64,000 nucleotides of DNA from NCBI RefSeq assembly GCF_005146945.1, contig NZ_SWMS01000008.1, forward strand, positions 1 through 64,000, in the 5' to 3' direction. Source of the stretch: Prauserella endophytica. Its GTDB lineage: Bacteria > Actinomycetota > Actinomycetes > Mycobacteriales > Pseudonocardiaceae. The translations under genes and the position numbers were made by a program. Numbering within the stretch: the first letter of the stretch is position 1; every line of letters starts with the position of its first letter. Shown here piece by piece: positions 11,337-21,400 of this stretch. The notes under the pieces are model-generated. The model saw nothing but the letters and a program-made list of their open reading frames with translations, was not told the origin of the DNA and did no database searches.

Positions 11337-12224
11337 GTGACTGACGAAGACGCCAGGACCTCGGGCATCGAGGTCGCAGTGGTGAGCGGCCTGTCCGGAG
11401 CCGGCCGCAGCACGGCGGCCAAGTGCCTCGAGGACCTCGGCTGGTTCGTGGTGGACAACCTGCCGCCGGAGCTGATCTCCACCATGGTGGAGCTCGGCGC
11501 GCAGGCCCGCGGCGCGATCACCAAGGTGGCCGTGGTGATGGACGTGCGCTCGCGGGCGTTCACCGACGACCTCGCGTCCGTGATCAAGGATCTCGACGCG
11601 CGCGGCTACAAGCCGAGGGTGTTGTTCCTCGAGGCGACCGACGCGGTGCTGATCCGCCGCTTCGAGCAGGTCCGCCGGGGCCACCCGATGCAGGGTGACG
11701 GCAGGCTGGTCGACGGCATCGCCGCCGAGCGTGCGCTGCTGGCCCCGCTGCGTGAGGAGGCCGACCTGCTGCTCGACACGTCCGCGCTGTCGGTGCACGA
11801 CCTGCGCGCCAAGATCGAGGACGCGTTCGGCACCGAGGCCAGCAGCCAGACGCGGGTCACGGTGCTCTCCTTCGGGTACAAGTACGGTCTCCCGATGGAC
11901 TCCGACCTCGTGATGGACGTGCGCTTCCTGCCCAACCCGTTCTGGATCCCCGAGCTGCGCGACCACAGCGGGCTCGACGGCGACGTCCGCAACTACGTGC
12001 TCACACAGGAGGGCGCCGAGGAGTTCCTGGACCGCTACCACGAGCTGCTGCGGCTGATCGGCGCCGGGTACAAGCGCGAGGGCAAGCGGTACCTGACGCT
12101 CGCGGTGGGCTGCACGGGTGGAAAGCACCGCAGCGTAGCCATTTCCGAGGAGCTCGCCGCTCGTCTGTCCAAAGAGGACGGCATGGCCGTGAAGGTGGTG
12201 CACAGGGACCTGGGCAGGGAGTGA
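11337..12224 (+). CDS. rapZ: RNase adapter / nucleotide-binding protein RapZ
   Basis: The 295-residue protein belongs to the RapZ (YvcJ) family, which binds nucleotides and, in enterobacteria, guides RNase E to GlmZ; the actinobacterial role is less defined. The P-loop reads GLSGAGRSTAAK (about 17-28), with Arg in place of the usual Lys, as I recall also for Rv1421. Further signatures are WFVVDNLPPELI, VLFLEATDAVLIRRF and, in the C-terminal domain, AVGCTGGKHRSVAI. The GTG start follows a purine-rich stretch (GAGGGGAG). The stop overlaps yvcK (GTGA), making a rapZ-yvcK-whiA operon. Confidence 0.95.
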   Translation: MTDEDARTSGIEVAVVSGLSGAGRSTAAKCLEDLGWFVVDNLPPELISTMVELGAQARGAITKVAVVMDVRSRAFTDDLASVIKDLDARGYKPRVLFLEATDAVLIRRFEQVRRGHPMQGDGRLVDGIAAERALLAPLREEADLLLDTSALSVHDLRAKIEDAFGTEASSQTRVTVLSFGYKYGLPMDSDLVMDVRFLPNPFWIPELRDHSGLDGDVRNYVLTQEGAEEFLDRYHELLRLIGAGYKREGKRYLTLAVGCTGGKHRSVAISEELAARLSKEDGMAVKVVHRDLGRE

Positions 12225-13198
12225 GCTCGGGCATGCGGGCCGTCGCACTCGGTGGTGGGCACGGACTGCACGCGACGCTGACGGCGTTGCGCCGCATCAC
12301 GACGGACGTCACCGCCGTGGTCACCGTCGCCGACGACGGGGGCTCGTCGGGACGGCTGCGCCGCGAGCTGGGCCTGCTGCCGCCGGGCGACCTGCGGCAG
12401 GCGCTGGCGGCGCTGTCGGAGGCCGAGGACGGCGGCGCGCTGTGGGCCGAGGTGTTCCAGCACCGCTTCGGCGGCACCGGTGCGCTCACCGGGCACGCGG
12501 TGGGGAACCTGCTGCTGGCGGGACTCTTCGAGGTGCTCGGCGATCCGGTCGCGGGGCTCGACGAGGCGGGCAGGCTGCTCGGGCTGTCGGGCCGGGTGCT
12601 GCCCATGTCGGCCGATCCCCTCGACATCGAGGCCGAGGTCACCGGGCTGGAACCCGGCGGCGAGGTCAGCCGCATCCGCGGCCAGGTCGCCGTGGCCAGC
12701 ACCCCCGGGCAGGTCCGGCGCATCACCCTGCACACGGCGGGCAGGCCGGGCAAACCGCCCATGGCGTGCCCTGAGGCGGTCGAGGCCGTGCTCGGAGCCG
12801 ACGCGGTGTTCCTCGGTCCCGGTTCGTGGTTCACGAGCGTGCTGCCGCACCTGCTGGTGCCCGAGCTGCACGACGCTCTCGTGCGCACGCCCGCCACCAA
12901 GATCGTCATACTGAACCTCGTTCCGCAGCCGGGAGAGACGGCTGGCTTCTCACCCGAACGGCACTTGGACGTACTCTTCGAGCACGCTCCCCGGCTGCGG
13001 GTCGACGCGGTGATCGCCGACCGTGACTCCGTGCCGACGCCGGCGCGCCTTCGCCGCGCCGCGGCCGCGCTGGGCGGGCGTGCGCATCTGGCGTCGGTGG
13101 CTGACCCGAGCGTGGTGGGACGCCATGATCCGGATGCCCTGGCTGGCTGTGTGCGAGAGGCTCTCGGTCTGACCGAGAGCGAGAGGGAGGGGCAGTAA
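12221..13198 (+). CDS. yvcK: YvcK/CofD-like protein (gluconeogenesis / cell-wall factor)
   Basis: The 325-residue protein belongs to the YvcK (CuvA) family, whose members bind UDP-sugars and influence peptidoglycan synthesis and growth on gluconeogenic carbon. The Rossmann-like motif [14 protein letters not shown] (about 6-19) and [16 protein letters not shown] (near 37-52) are diagnostic, followed by [14 protein letters not shown] and [27 protein letters not shown] near 200 is the usual second motif. The GTG start overlaps the rapZ stop; the stop overlaps the whiA ATG (TAATG). Confidence 0.95.
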   Translation: MSSGMRAVALGGGHGLHATLTALRRITTDVTAVVTVADDGGSSGRLRRELGLLPPGDLRQALAALSEAEDGGALWAEVFQHRFGGTGALTGHAVGNLLLAGLFEVLGDPVAGLDEAGRLLGLSGRVLPMSADPLDIEAEVTGLEPGGEVSRIRGQVAVASTPGQVRRITLHTAGRPGKPPMACPEAVEAVLGADAVFLGPGSWFTSVLPHLLVPELHDALVRTPATKIVILNLVPQPGETAGFSPERHLDVLFEHAPRLRVDAVIADRDSVPTPARLRRAAAALGGRAHLASVADPSVVGRHDPDALAGCVREALGLTESEREGQ

Positions 13199-14184
13199 TG
13201 GCCATGACGGCTGCGGTCAAGGACGAACTGAGCAGGCTGGAGATCACCAAGACCGCCCCGCGCCGCTCCGAGGTCGCGTCGATGCTGCGGTTCGCGGGCG
13301 GTCTGCACATCGTCGCGGGCCGGGTGGTCGTGGAGGCCGAGCTGGACACCGGCTCGGTGGCACGGCGGCTGCGCAAGGAGATCCACGACCTGTACGGCCA
13401 CCAGGCCGACGTGCACATGATCACCTCCGGCGGGCTGCGCAAGGGGACGCGCTACGTCGTGCGGGTCGTCAAGGACGGCGAGGGCCTCGCCCGGCAGACC
13501 GGGCTCATCGACCAGCGGGGACGTCCGGTGCGCGGGTTGCCCGCCGCGGTGGTGTCCGGGGGCATCGCCGACGCGGAGGCCGCGTGGCGGGGCGCGTTCC
13601 TCGCGCACGGCTCGCTGACCGAACCGGGCCGGTCGTCGTCGCTCGAGGTGACCTGCCCCGGCCCCGAGGCCGCGCTCGCGCTCGTCGGCGCCGCGCGCCG
13701 CCTCGGCATCCAGGCGAAGTCCCGTGAGGTGCGTGGCGCCGACCGCGTCGTGGTGCGTGACGGCGACGCCATCGGCGCGCTGCTCACCCGGCTCGGCGCC
13801 CACGAGAGCGTGCTGGCGTGGGAGGAACGCCGGATGCGCCGCGAGGTGCGTGCCACCGCCAACCGGCTCGCCAACTTCGACGACGCGAACCTGCGCCGCT
13901 CCGCCCGCGCCGCCGTGGCCGCGGCCGCGAGGGTCGAGCGGGCGATGGACATCCTCGGCGACACCGCGCCCGATCATCTGCTGGCCGCGGGCAAGCTGCG
14001 GCTGACCAACCGGCAGGCGTCGCTGGAGGAGCTCGGGCAGCTCTCCGACCCGCCGATGACGAAGGACGCCGTGGCGGGCCGCATCCGGCGGCTGCTGGCG
14101 ATGGCCGACAAGCGGGCGGGTGAGCTGGGCATCCCCGACACCGAGTCGGCGGTCACGCCGGACATGCTCGAGGAGGAGGCCTGA
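13198..14184 (+). CDS. whiA: DNA-binding protein WhiA
   Basis: The 328-residue WhiA has an N-terminal degenerate LAGLIDADG-like domain (about 1-210) and a C-terminal helix-turn-helix (about 230-310, with [16 protein letters not shown] and [15 protein letters not shown]). The start [16 protein letters not shown] is characteristic. In Streptomyces it works with WhiB in the control of sporulation septation; in other Gram-positives it affects division. It is the last gene of the coupled rapZ-yvcK-whiA operon, and 145 bp follow before the next gene. Confidence 0.96.
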   Translation: MAMTAAVKDELSRLEITKTAPRRSEVASMLRFAGGLHIVAGRVVVEAELDTGSVARRLRKEIHDLYGHQADVHMITSGGLRKGTRYVVRVVKDGEGLARQTGLIDQRGRPVRGLPAAVVSGGIADAEAAWRGAFLAHGSLTEPGRSSSLEVTCPGPEAALALVGAARRLGIQAKSREVRGADRVVVRDGDAIGALLTRLGAHESVLAWEERRMRREVRATANRLANFDDANLRRSARAAVAAAARVERAMDILGDTAPDHLLAAGKLRLTNRQASLEELGQLSDPPMTKDAVAGRIRRLLAMADKRAGELGIPDTESAVTPDMLEEEA

Positions 14185-14329
14185 GGCCGGTGTGAACGCG
14201 GTCCGTTACGTGGGCCCGGCACTCCGGTGATCTCGTAACGCAGCGGTTTCACGCGCGCGCCCCGGCTCGAAACGCGGCGGGCCAACTCTCGATCTCGGCA
14301 GCACAGCCGGTTCGAGGAAAGGGGCCCTC

Positions 14330-15355
14330 GTGCACGCGACAAGGACTGGGGCGGACACCGCCGAGGACGCCGTACCGGCGACGATCGGCACCTGGCTGCG
14401 TCGGCGCTCCGCCCGCGCCGACGACTGGACGGCGGCCGAACTGGTGGCCGCCAAACGGGGGAGCACCGTGAGCGTGGTGATCCCGGCGCGGGACGAGCAG
14501 GAGACGGTGGGCGAGATCGTGCGGACCATCCGCACGGCGCTCGTCGAGGAGCACCCGCTGGTGGACGAGGTGCTGGTGGTGGACTCGCACTCGTCCGACG
14601 CCACGGCCGAGGTCGCCGCGGCTGCCGGGGCGACCGTGGTCGCGCAGGATGCCGTGCTGTACCCGCTGCCGGGCGTGCGCGGCAAGGGGGAGGCGTTGTG
14701 GAAGGGCCTCGCGGCCACCACCGGTGACCTCGTTGTGTTCGTCGACGGCGACCTCTGCGACTTCACGGCGGGGTACGTGATCGGGCTGCTGGGGCCGTTG
14801 CTGACCGACCCGGGCGTGGACTACGTGAAGGGCTTCTATCACCGGCCGCTGGTCGGCGCGGGGCACACCGACGCCGACGGTGGCGGGCGGGTCACGGAGC
14901 TCGTGGCGAGGCCGCTGCTGAACATGTACTGGCCGCGGCTGGCCGGGTTCGTGCAGCCGCTGGCCGGCGAGTACGCGGGCAGGCGGGAGGTGCTGGAGGG
15001 CATCCCGTTCGTGACGCACTACGGCGTCGAGGTGGGTCACCTGATCGACCTGGTCGAGTGGCGGGGTCTCGACGCGCTCGCGCAGGTGGACCTCGGGATC
15101 CGCACCCACCGGCACCAGGGCACGCACGCGCTGGGACGGATGTCGGGCCAGATCATGCTGACGATCATGGACCGGCTCAGCGCACAAGGGCGGCTGGTGT
15201 CGGCCGAGGCCCCTGGCACGCTGCTCGCCCAGTTCCGGCGAGGGCAGGCCACCCACGGCGTCGAACGCGAGCTGGTCCTGACCGACCTGGCGCTCACCCA
15301 GCGCCCGCCGCTGTCGACCTTCCGCGACAGGGAACCCCTCCGCGACACCGCCTGA
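14330..15355 (+). CDS. gpgS: Glucosyl-3-phosphoglycerate synthase (GT family 81 type)
   Basis: The 341-residue protein resembles GpgS, which makes glucosyl-3-phosphoglycerate as the first step to glucosylglycerate and, in mycobacteria, methylglucose lipopolysaccharide. Motifs are VSVVIPARDEQETVGEIV (nucleotide-sugar fold, about 46-63), VDSHSSDATAEVA, the metal site VFVDGDLCDF (near 140), VKGFYHRP and THYGVEVGHLIDL, with a late His-rich segment IRTHRHQGTHAL. The GTG start has a Shine-Dalgarno (GAGGAAAGG) about 8 nt upstream. It converges on the PPOX gene across a palindrome. The substrate assignment is by family resemblance. Confidence 0.85.
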   Translation: MHATRTGADTAEDAVPATIGTWLRRRSARADDWTAAELVAAKRGSTVSVVIPARDEQETVGEIVRTIRTALVEEHPLVDEVLVVDSHSSDATAEVAAAAGATVVAQDAVLYPLPGVRGKGEALWKGLAATTGDLVVFVDGDLCDFTAGYVIGLLGPLLTDPGVDYVKGFYHRPLVGAGHTDADGGGRVTELVARPLLNMYWPRLAGFVQPLAGEYAGRREVLEGIPFVTHYGVEVGHLIDLVEWRGLDALAQVDLGIRTHRHQGTHALGRMSGQIMLTIMDRLSAQGRLVSAEAPGTLLAQFRRGQATHGVERELVLTDLALTQRPPLSTFRDREPLRDTA

Positions 15356-15422
15356 CCCGACCGCAGTGAAGGCCACCTTGCCTGCGTTCAACGCAGTGAA
15401 GGTGGCCTTCACTGCGGTCGGG
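15356..15422. terminator. 67-bp palindrome between gpgS and the PPOX gene
   Basis: The outer arms CCCGACC and GGTCGGG extend the same central 53-bp palindrome seen at 7728-7780. A small mismatch patch in the left arm (TTGCCT where TTCACT would pair) shows decay. It begins 1 nt after the gpgS stop and lies between convergent genes, fitting a bidirectional terminator. Confidence 0.78.
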
Positions 15423-15443
15423 GTGCGTGGCCTTGGGGAGCGA

Positions 15444-15881
15444 TCAGGCGGCCATGTCGGCGATGGCGATCACCTTGGTGATCTTGGCGCGGACCAGTAG
15501 CTCGCCCTCGACGGCGTTGCGCCTGCCGAACGCCTCAGCCTGGTCCTCACCCATGTACCTGGCGCCGATCTTCGTGGACCACGGGAGCATCTCCTCGAGG
15601 TCCTCCGAGGTCCGCGCCTCGGCCGTGAACTGCACGAAGTGGTACGGCGGCCGCTGGTCGTCGACGGTCACCGAGATGCGCGGGTCCCGGCGCAGCGCCT
15701 TGCCCTTCACCGTGTCGGCGCCGGTGTTGAAGATCAGCTCGTCGCCGTCGGATCCCTCGTCGAGCACGAACCAGATCGGCGTGACGTGCGGGGAGCCGTC
15801 GGCCCGCACCACGCCGAGTTTGCCCGTGAGCGTGCCGGTGCCCGCGAACTGCCACCACTCGTCTCTCGTCATCTCGCGCAT
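15444..15881 (-). CDS. PPOX-family flavin/F420-dependent oxidoreductase
   Basis: The 145-residue protein has the split-barrel fold of the pyridoxamine 5'-phosphate oxidase-like (FDOR) superfamily. Typical elements are GKLGVVRADGSPHVTPIWFVLD (about 19-40), LIFNTGADTVKGKALRRDPRIS (about 48-69) and ISVTVDDQRPPYHFVQFTAEA. The family resembles Rv1155-type F420/biliverdin-binding proteins, and no specific substrate can be assigned. The ATG at 15881 is 7 nt after a TAGCTT hexamer on the minus strand, suggesting a leaderless mRNA; a second in-frame ATG lies at 15872. The upstream region is the 54-bp repeat array. Confidence 0.8.
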   Translation of the reverse strand: MREMTRDEWWQFAGTGTLTGKLGVVRADGSPHVTPIWFVLDEGSDGDELIFNTGADTVKGKALRRDPRISVTVDDQRPPYHFVQFTAEARTSEDLEEMLPWSTKIGARYMGEDQAEAFGRRNAVEGELLVRAKITKVIAIADMAA

Positions 15882-15888
15882 GAGCTGA

Positions 15889-15894
15889 AAGCTA
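15889..15894 (-). promoter_or_regulatory. Candidate -10 element for the PPOX gene
   Basis: On the minus strand this reads TAGCTT, 7 nt before the ATG at 15881, fitting TAnnnT and a leaderless start. Confidence 0.4.
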
Positions 15895-15923
15895 CCTTCC
15901 TCGCAGGCGAGCCCGGGACGCCT

Positions 15924-16069
15924 CACCGCCCAAGAGGACACGCTCCGCGTGGCTCGCCTAGCCCGCCCGTCTCCCACCACCGCCCAAGAGGACACGCTCC
16001 GCGTGGCTCGCCTAGCCCGCCCGTCTCCCACCACCGCCCAAGAGGACACGCTCCGCGTGGCTCGCCTAC
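15924..16069. repeat. 54-bp tandem repeat, 2.7 copies
   Basis: Identical 54-bp units begin at 15924 and 15978, with a 38-bp partial third at 16032. The unit contains CACCGCCCAAGAGG and CCCGTCTCCCACCAC. The period equals 18 codons, so open frames pass through on both strands, but codon content gives only a low-complexity repeat and I do not call a protein. Related units occur in the insert at 42776-42825 and at 51662-51741. Confidence 0.92.
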
Positions 16070-16072
16070 TCT
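16067..16072 (+). promoter_or_regulatory. Candidate -10 element for the SMC-like operon
   Basis: TACTCT lies 8 nt before the GTG at 16081, where the third 54-bp repeat breaks off: intact copies read CCTAGCCCG at the same place, this one CCTACTCTT. This would give a leaderless transcript. Confidence 0.4.
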
Positions 16073-16080
16073 TCTCCGCT

Positions 16081-17562
16081 GTGCGTGTTGACGAGATGGC
16101 CGGACTGGGGGAGCCCGACGAGGGGCTGGCCCGCAGGCTCAAGGCGCTCGCCTGCACCGCGCCCCTGCACGACCTCGACGCGCGCAAGTCGAAGCTGGAC
16201 TGGGCCGACGCGACGGTCTACCAGATGGCCGAGATCGGATTGCACACGATCGACCAGGTCACCATCGCCATGGACTTCGACACCGGGGCGGACCACCAGC
16301 AGGTGGTCAACCGGCTCCTGCCGTTCATCGCGGCACAGGCACCCGGCCGGGGGCCCGCCGAGCACACCCGCGTCGCGCGCTGGGTGCTGGACAACCTGAT
16401 CAACGTCGGCACCACCGACCGCGGCTTCCGGCGCGTGTACGGCTCGGTCGACGCCGACGGGCGGTACCGGCGCCGCGCGTTCGACTTCAAGCTCCTCGTC
16501 GAGCTGGCCGCCCCGGACGGCGAGGTGTACCTGCGCGCCACGGACGAGGCCATCAACGTGCTCGTCGGCGCGCTCGACACCGACGTGGAGTCCGCGCAGA
16601 TCGCCGCCGAGGTGAAGCTGGAGAATCTGATCACCAGGGGCAGGCTCGCCGACGCGAAGCTCGCCGCCGAGCAGGCGCGCTACCGCACCGTGCAGTACGG
16701 CGAGACGCTGCGCGCCAAGCTCGACGCCACCCGCCGCGACGTGCGCTCCGTCGACTGGGAGCGGGAGGTGCCGGAGCTGCTGGACTCGGCGCTGTCGCAC
16801 ATCGAGTCCCGGTTCCGCGCCGAGACCGCGATCCTCAAGAACATCACCGCCGCCCGCGACGAGGCCGAGGACCCCGACCGCAAACGACGCGCGGCGGAGC
16901 TCGTCGAGATCGTCGGCGACTGCATCCGCAGGCACACCCAGCTCCAGTCGCGCCTGCAGGCCGCGGGCGCGGTGTTCCGGGCCGAGCAGGACCGCCAGCA
17001 GTTCTCCGGCCCGCCGCAGCGGGCCGCGATCGACGTGTTCGGGCAACTGCTCACGCCGACGCTGGAGCTGCCGCTGGCCGACGCGGTCACGCCGACGCAG
17101 GCGTTCTTCCACGCCGCCACGGGCATCGCGGTGCCCACGGTACCGTCGCTGCCCTCGCTCGTGTCACTGCTGCTGCGGCCCGCGCCGGAACGGGAGCAGC
17201 TCGTCGGTGAGATCCCGGAGCCCGAGCTGGCGCCCGCCGAGGTGACCGACAGCTACAGCGACGAGCAGTGGCGCCTGGCCGACGAGCTGCTCGACCTGCC
17301 CGAGGTGCCGCGCAGGCTCTCCGGGCTGCTCGCCGAGGCGCGGGAGACCGACGCCGGTGTGGCCCGGCTGGTGGCACTGCGCGCGCTGCACGCCTACGGT
17401 CCCGAGGTGGGTGCCGCGATCAGGCAGGGGGAGCGGCGGGTGCTGCTCGCGTTCGACGACGGCACCACGCTGGACGATCCGGAGTTCGGTGGTGCGGACC
17501 TCTTGCTGATGTCCGCGGGCGTCGAGGGCGGCGACGGCACGGAGACCGAGGAGGTGGCGTGA
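16081..17562 (+). CDS. Kleisin-like subunit of an SMC-type complex (JetA/MksF-like, tentative)
   Basis: I do not recognise a named family with certainty. The protein is 493 residues from the GTG at 16081 (488 from an ATG at 16096). The N-terminal half looks helical (residues 1-130, with QQVVNRLLPFI), a central segment resembles a helical bundle or coiled coil (about 165-310), and the C-terminus is acidic (GDGTETEEVA). Its place as first gene of an operon whose stop overlaps the second gene, followed by a 1481-residue SMC-like ATPase, matches the MukF/MksF/JetA kleisin position. Function is inferred from context. The upstream DNA is a 54-bp repeat array. Confidence 0.6.
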   Translation: MRVDEMAGLGEPDEGLARRLKALACTAPLHDLDARKSKLDWADATVYQMAEIGLHTIDQVTIAMDFDTGADHQQVVNRLLPFIAAQAPGRGPAEHTRVARWVLDNLINVGTTDRGFRRVYGSVDADGRYRRRAFDFKLLVELAAPDGEVYLRATDEAINVLVGALDTDVESAQIAAEVKLENLITRGRLADAKLAAEQARYRTVQYGETLRAKLDATRRDVRSVDWEREVPELLDSALSHIESRFRAETAILKNITAARDEAEDPDRKRRAAELVEIVGDCIRRHTQLQSRLQAAGAVFRAEQDRQQFSGPPQRAAIDVFGQLLTPTLELPLADAVTPTQAFFHAATGIAVPTVPSLPSLVSLLLRPAPEREQLVGEIPEPELAPAEVTDSYSDEQWRLADELLDLPEVPRRLSGLLAEARETDAGVARLVALRALHAYGPEVGAAIRQGERRVLLAFDDGTTLDDPEFGGADLLLMSAGVEGGDGTETEEVA

Positions 17563-18350
17563 GCACAGGGCATTCGTCGGCGGACGCGGAGGCCGCGGCG
17601 CGGCTGGTGTCGTTCGGCATGCGGCCGAAGCTGCTGCCCGGCCGTGACGTGGTGTACGGCGAGCTCGTGCGCCGCTACGGCGAGGACAGCGCCTTCAAGC
17701 AGCTCACGCACGCGGTCGCCGCGGGGCTCGGCCTCATGGTGCTGGAGGTCAGCACCCAGGCGGGCGCGGTGCTCGCCGCCACCGACGAGTCGATCTTCGA
17801 GATCAAGATGGACAGCTACGCGCGGCAGAGCAAGATCCGCGAGCGGCGCGACACCGAGAAGGTGCTGCACGGGCTGATCCACCTCGCCACGGCCGCGCTC
17901 GGCTACCCGCGGCCCGACGACCTCGCCAACGACACCTACATCGGCCGCGTGAGCGTGGAGCAGGTCGACGGCGTGGTGCGCGAGGCGTGCCGGATCCTCG
18001 ACGAGCGGGCCAGCGGCAACAAGGACCCGCTCGCCGACGCGCCCGAGCTGGAGCAGGCGTGGCGGGCTTACGCGCGCAGACCGGCCGCCGCCGCGACCAA
18101 GGACGGCAGGCTCGCCTCGGACACCACGCGGGGGATGGTGGCCAGAGCGTTGCGGTTCCTGTCCGAGCAGGGGTTCCTGGTGCACGTGAGCGGTGAGCAG
18201 GGCGGCACCTACCGCACGACGCCGCGCTACCAGGTGCAGGTGCGCGAGCTGGCCGCCGACGCCGCGTTCGACGAGCTGCTGACACTGGGAGTCGTGTCGG
18301 TGCCCGGCGGCGAAGGCAGCCTGCGGGCGACCGCGTCGGACACGCTGTAG
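17559..18350 (+). CDS. MksE/JetB-like accessory (KITE-type) subunit, tentative
   Basis: The 263-residue protein starts at a GTG overlapping the previous stop (GTGA). The middle is mixed helical, and the C-terminal part (about 190-240: TRGMVARALRFLSEQGFLVHVS then a strand pair TYRTTPRYQVQVRELA) looks like a winged helix, as in MukE/MksE/JetB. Length and order (kleisin, KITE, SMC) agree with that family. No enzyme motif is visible. An 81-bp gap separates it from the ATPase gene. Confidence 0.6.
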   Translation: MSTGHSSADAEAAARLVSFGMRPKLLPGRDVVYGELVRRYGEDSAFKQLTHAVAAGLGLMVLEVSTQAGAVLAATDESIFEIKMDSYARQSKIRERRDTEKVLHGLIHLATAALGYPRPDDLANDTYIGRVSVEQVDGVVREACRILDERASGNKDPLADAPELEQAWRAYARRPAAAATKDGRLASDTTRGMVARALRFLSEQGFLVHVSGEQGGTYRTTPRYQVQVRELAADAAFDELLTLGVVSVPGGEGSLRATASDTL

Positions 18351-18431
18351 GGACGAGACCGATGAGGGACCAGGAGGCACCCGAGCGGGCCACTGAGCGC
18401 GCGCGGGGCCGCCGAAGGTAGGGGGAAGTAC

Positions 18432-21400
18432 ATGTACGAGCTGTCGCGGGTGCGGCTGCACTCCGTGGGGCCGAGCGGTGCCCGCTACCAGGATGTGGTG
18501 CTGGACTTCAGCGGTGTCGGCGAGGTGATCACCGCGCCGAAGCAGGACGCGCTGTTCGGCGCGGGCATTCACAGCGCCGAACAGGGCCTGCCACGCAGGT
18601 CGTCGCCCGCCAGCGTGCTGTTCCTGGAGAACGGCGGCGGCAAGTCGGTGCTGATCAAACTGATCTTCTCCGTGATGCTGCCGGGCAGGCGGCAGGTGGT
18701 CGGTACCACCAACACGCGCGTGCTGGAGAAGTTCGTCGGCGCAAAGGACGTCGCCCATGTGGTGCTCGAGTGGCAGCACACCGAGACCGGCGAGCGCGTG
18801 ATCACCGGCAAGGCGTCGGAGTGGCGCGGTCACGTCGCGTCCTCCGATCCGGCGAACCTGATCGACTCCTGGTACTGCTTCCGGCCCAGCACGTCGGTGG
18901 GCCTCGACACGCTGCCGCTGACGGCCGACGGCAGGCTGCTCACGATGTCCGGCTTCCACGACCGGCTGAACGAGCTGCACGCCGAAGTGCCCGAGCTGGA
19001 GCTGTTCTGGACGCGCAGGCACCACGAGTGGACCGAGCGCCTCGACCTGCTGGGCCTCGACACCGAGCTGTTCCGCTACCAGCGGGCGATGAACGCGGGG
19101 GAGGGCGAGGCCGCCGACGCGTTCGCGTTCAACACCGACGAGGCGTTCGTCGAGTTCCTGCTGCGGGCCGTGGTGACCGAGGACGAGCCGAAGGACCTCG
19201 CCGAGGTGGTGGCCACCTACGCGCACAATCTCGCCCAGCGCGGCGACCTGATGTCCGAACGCGACTTCGTGGCCGGGGCGCTGGACCTGCTGACGCCGCT
19301 GACCGACGAGGAGCGCCTCGCCGCCGCCTCCCGCAAGCTCGCGGCCTCCGCGCGCGGCGAGCTGGAGACGCTCGCCGGGCGGATCGCCGCGCGGGACCGC
19401 ATCGAGAACGAGCGGCTCGCGGGGCTGGAGGCGCACGTCGAGGAGGTCGGCGACGCGGAGAAGCTGGCCGAGGGCGACCACCGCCGCCTCTCCGCCGTGG
19501 TGACCGAGCTGCGGCGTACGGTCGCGAGCCTGCTGCTCGACGAGGCGCGGGCGAGCAAGGAGCGCGTCGACGCCGAGCTGGCCGAGGCGAAGACCCTCGC
19601 CGAGGCGTGGCGCGAGACCGGCACCGTGCTCACCCACCTCAACGCCACCCGCAGGGCCCGCGACATCCGTGAGCTCGTGGGCAGCCGTGAGCAGAAGGCC
19701 CAGCCCGCGCTGGAGGCCAAGAACGCCGCCGCTCTCGCGCTCGCCAGGGGACTGCTGGGCCTTGCTCGTGAGGCGCAGGCGCAGGCCGACGAGGCCGAGA
19801 GCGCCGCCGAGGCGGCGCGGGCCGAGGCCGAGCAGGCGCAGCGCGAGCGGGACGAGGCGACCGGCACCGCGGCCAACCGGCGTGCCGAGGCCGACGGGCT
19901 CGCCGCCCGCATCGAGGAGGTCCGCGCCGAGATCGCCCGCGCGAGCAAGGACGGACTGCTGGCCTCCGGCGCCGACGTCGCCGAGGCCGCCAGGATCGCG
20001 AGCGCCGCCGCCGAGACCGCCACCGCGGAGCTGGCGCGCAGGGAGGCCGAGCTGGAGCGGGTCGCCGAGGAGTTCGGCGCCGCGCAGGCCGCCGTCAACG
20101 AGGCGCACCGCACGGCCGGGTCGGCGCGCGACCGCGCGGAGCGCGCCGCCGAGGAGCTGGAGCGCGCGCACCGGCGCACCGACAGCCTCGCCGCGGAGGC
20201 CCGGCTCGGCGAGCTGCTCGGCACCGGCGACGTCGCGCTGGAGACCGACACCCCGGCGCTGCTGGACCGGTTGCGCGAGGCCCGTGCCACCGCGGAGAGC
20301 GAGCAGACCGCCTTGCGCATCGAGGAGTCGCTCGACGAGCGCGCGCTGGGCGCGCTCGGCTCGGGCGGCCTGCTGCCGCCGCCACAGGAGGTGCAGGCGG
20401 CGCTCGACGCGCTGGAGGCCGCGGGCATCACGGCGTGGTCCGGCTGGCGCTATCTGTCCAAACTGGACTCCGAGCGGCGGGCGGAGGCACTGCGCCTGGC
20501 GCCGCAGCTGGTGTCGGGCGTGCTGCTCAACGACGCCGGGCACCTGCCGAGGGCGCGTGAGGTGCTGACCGAGCAGCGGCTGCTGCCGAGCGCGGCGATC
20601 GCGGTCGGGGTCACGGCCGCGTTGGCGGACGCGGACCTGGACGCCGCGCCGGGCGTGGAGTTCCTCGTACCGCCCAACCCGGCGATGTACGACGAGGAGG
20701 CCGCCGACAGCGAACGCGAGGCCATCGCGCGCAGGCAGGCCGAGCGGCACCGGCGGCTCGCGCGGCTGGAGGAGTCGATCGGCGCCGACGCCGCGCTGTC
20801 GTGGAAGCTCACCACGTGGCGCGAGGACTACCCGCCCGGCAGCATCGCGGTGCTCGCCGAGCAGGCGCAGGCCGCCGTCGCCGCGCGCGACGCCGCGGAC
20901 GCCGCCGTCGCCGAGGCCGAGGCACGGCTGGAGCGGCTGACGTCCATTCGCGACACGGCGCGCGAGCGCGTCCCGGCGCTGCGGGCAACCCTGCGGGAGG
21001 CCGAGGAGAAGGCCCGCAGGCTGGAGGAGCTCGCGGGCCGGGCGGCACGCGTTCCACAGTGGACCGAGGAGACCGGGCACGCGCGGGAGATCGCCGACCG
21101 CGCCGAGGCGAGGGCCCTGGAGGCGGGCGCCAAGGCCGCGCGGCTGCGTGAACGCGCCGCCGAGCATCAGCGCACCGCCGACGGTCACCGCAGGACCGCG
21201 AGCACCGCGAGGGCGGAGCTCGCCGAAGTGCCCGGCGGCGGCTCGGTGCCCGAAGAGGACGCCGCACCCGCCGAGCCGGTGGACGCGCTTCGCCGGGCCT
21301 TCGCCTCGGCCGCGGAGGCGTACGCGAAGGTGGAGGTGGGCAGCGACCTGCGCGCCGAGCTGGAACAGGCCGAGAGCGCGGAGTCCTCGGCGAGGGCCGC

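Noticed and set aside
9837-12248. Long antisense open frame across uvrC and rapZ
   Set aside because: Same GC-skewed shadow effect; uvrC and rapZ are unambiguous on the plus strand.
15924-16080. Coding repeat protein across the 54-bp array (18-residue repeats on either strand)
   Set aside because: The frame stays open only because 54 is divisible by three; the flanking genes have better starts, and related repeats elsewhere are intergenic and out of any gene.
18362-18421. 19-codon ORF between the KITE-like and SMC-like genes (starts MRDQEAPERATER)
   Set aside because: It has no Shine-Dalgarno or overlap with its neighbours, and its composition is that of random GC-rich DNA; the ATPase gene has its own strong ribosome-binding site.
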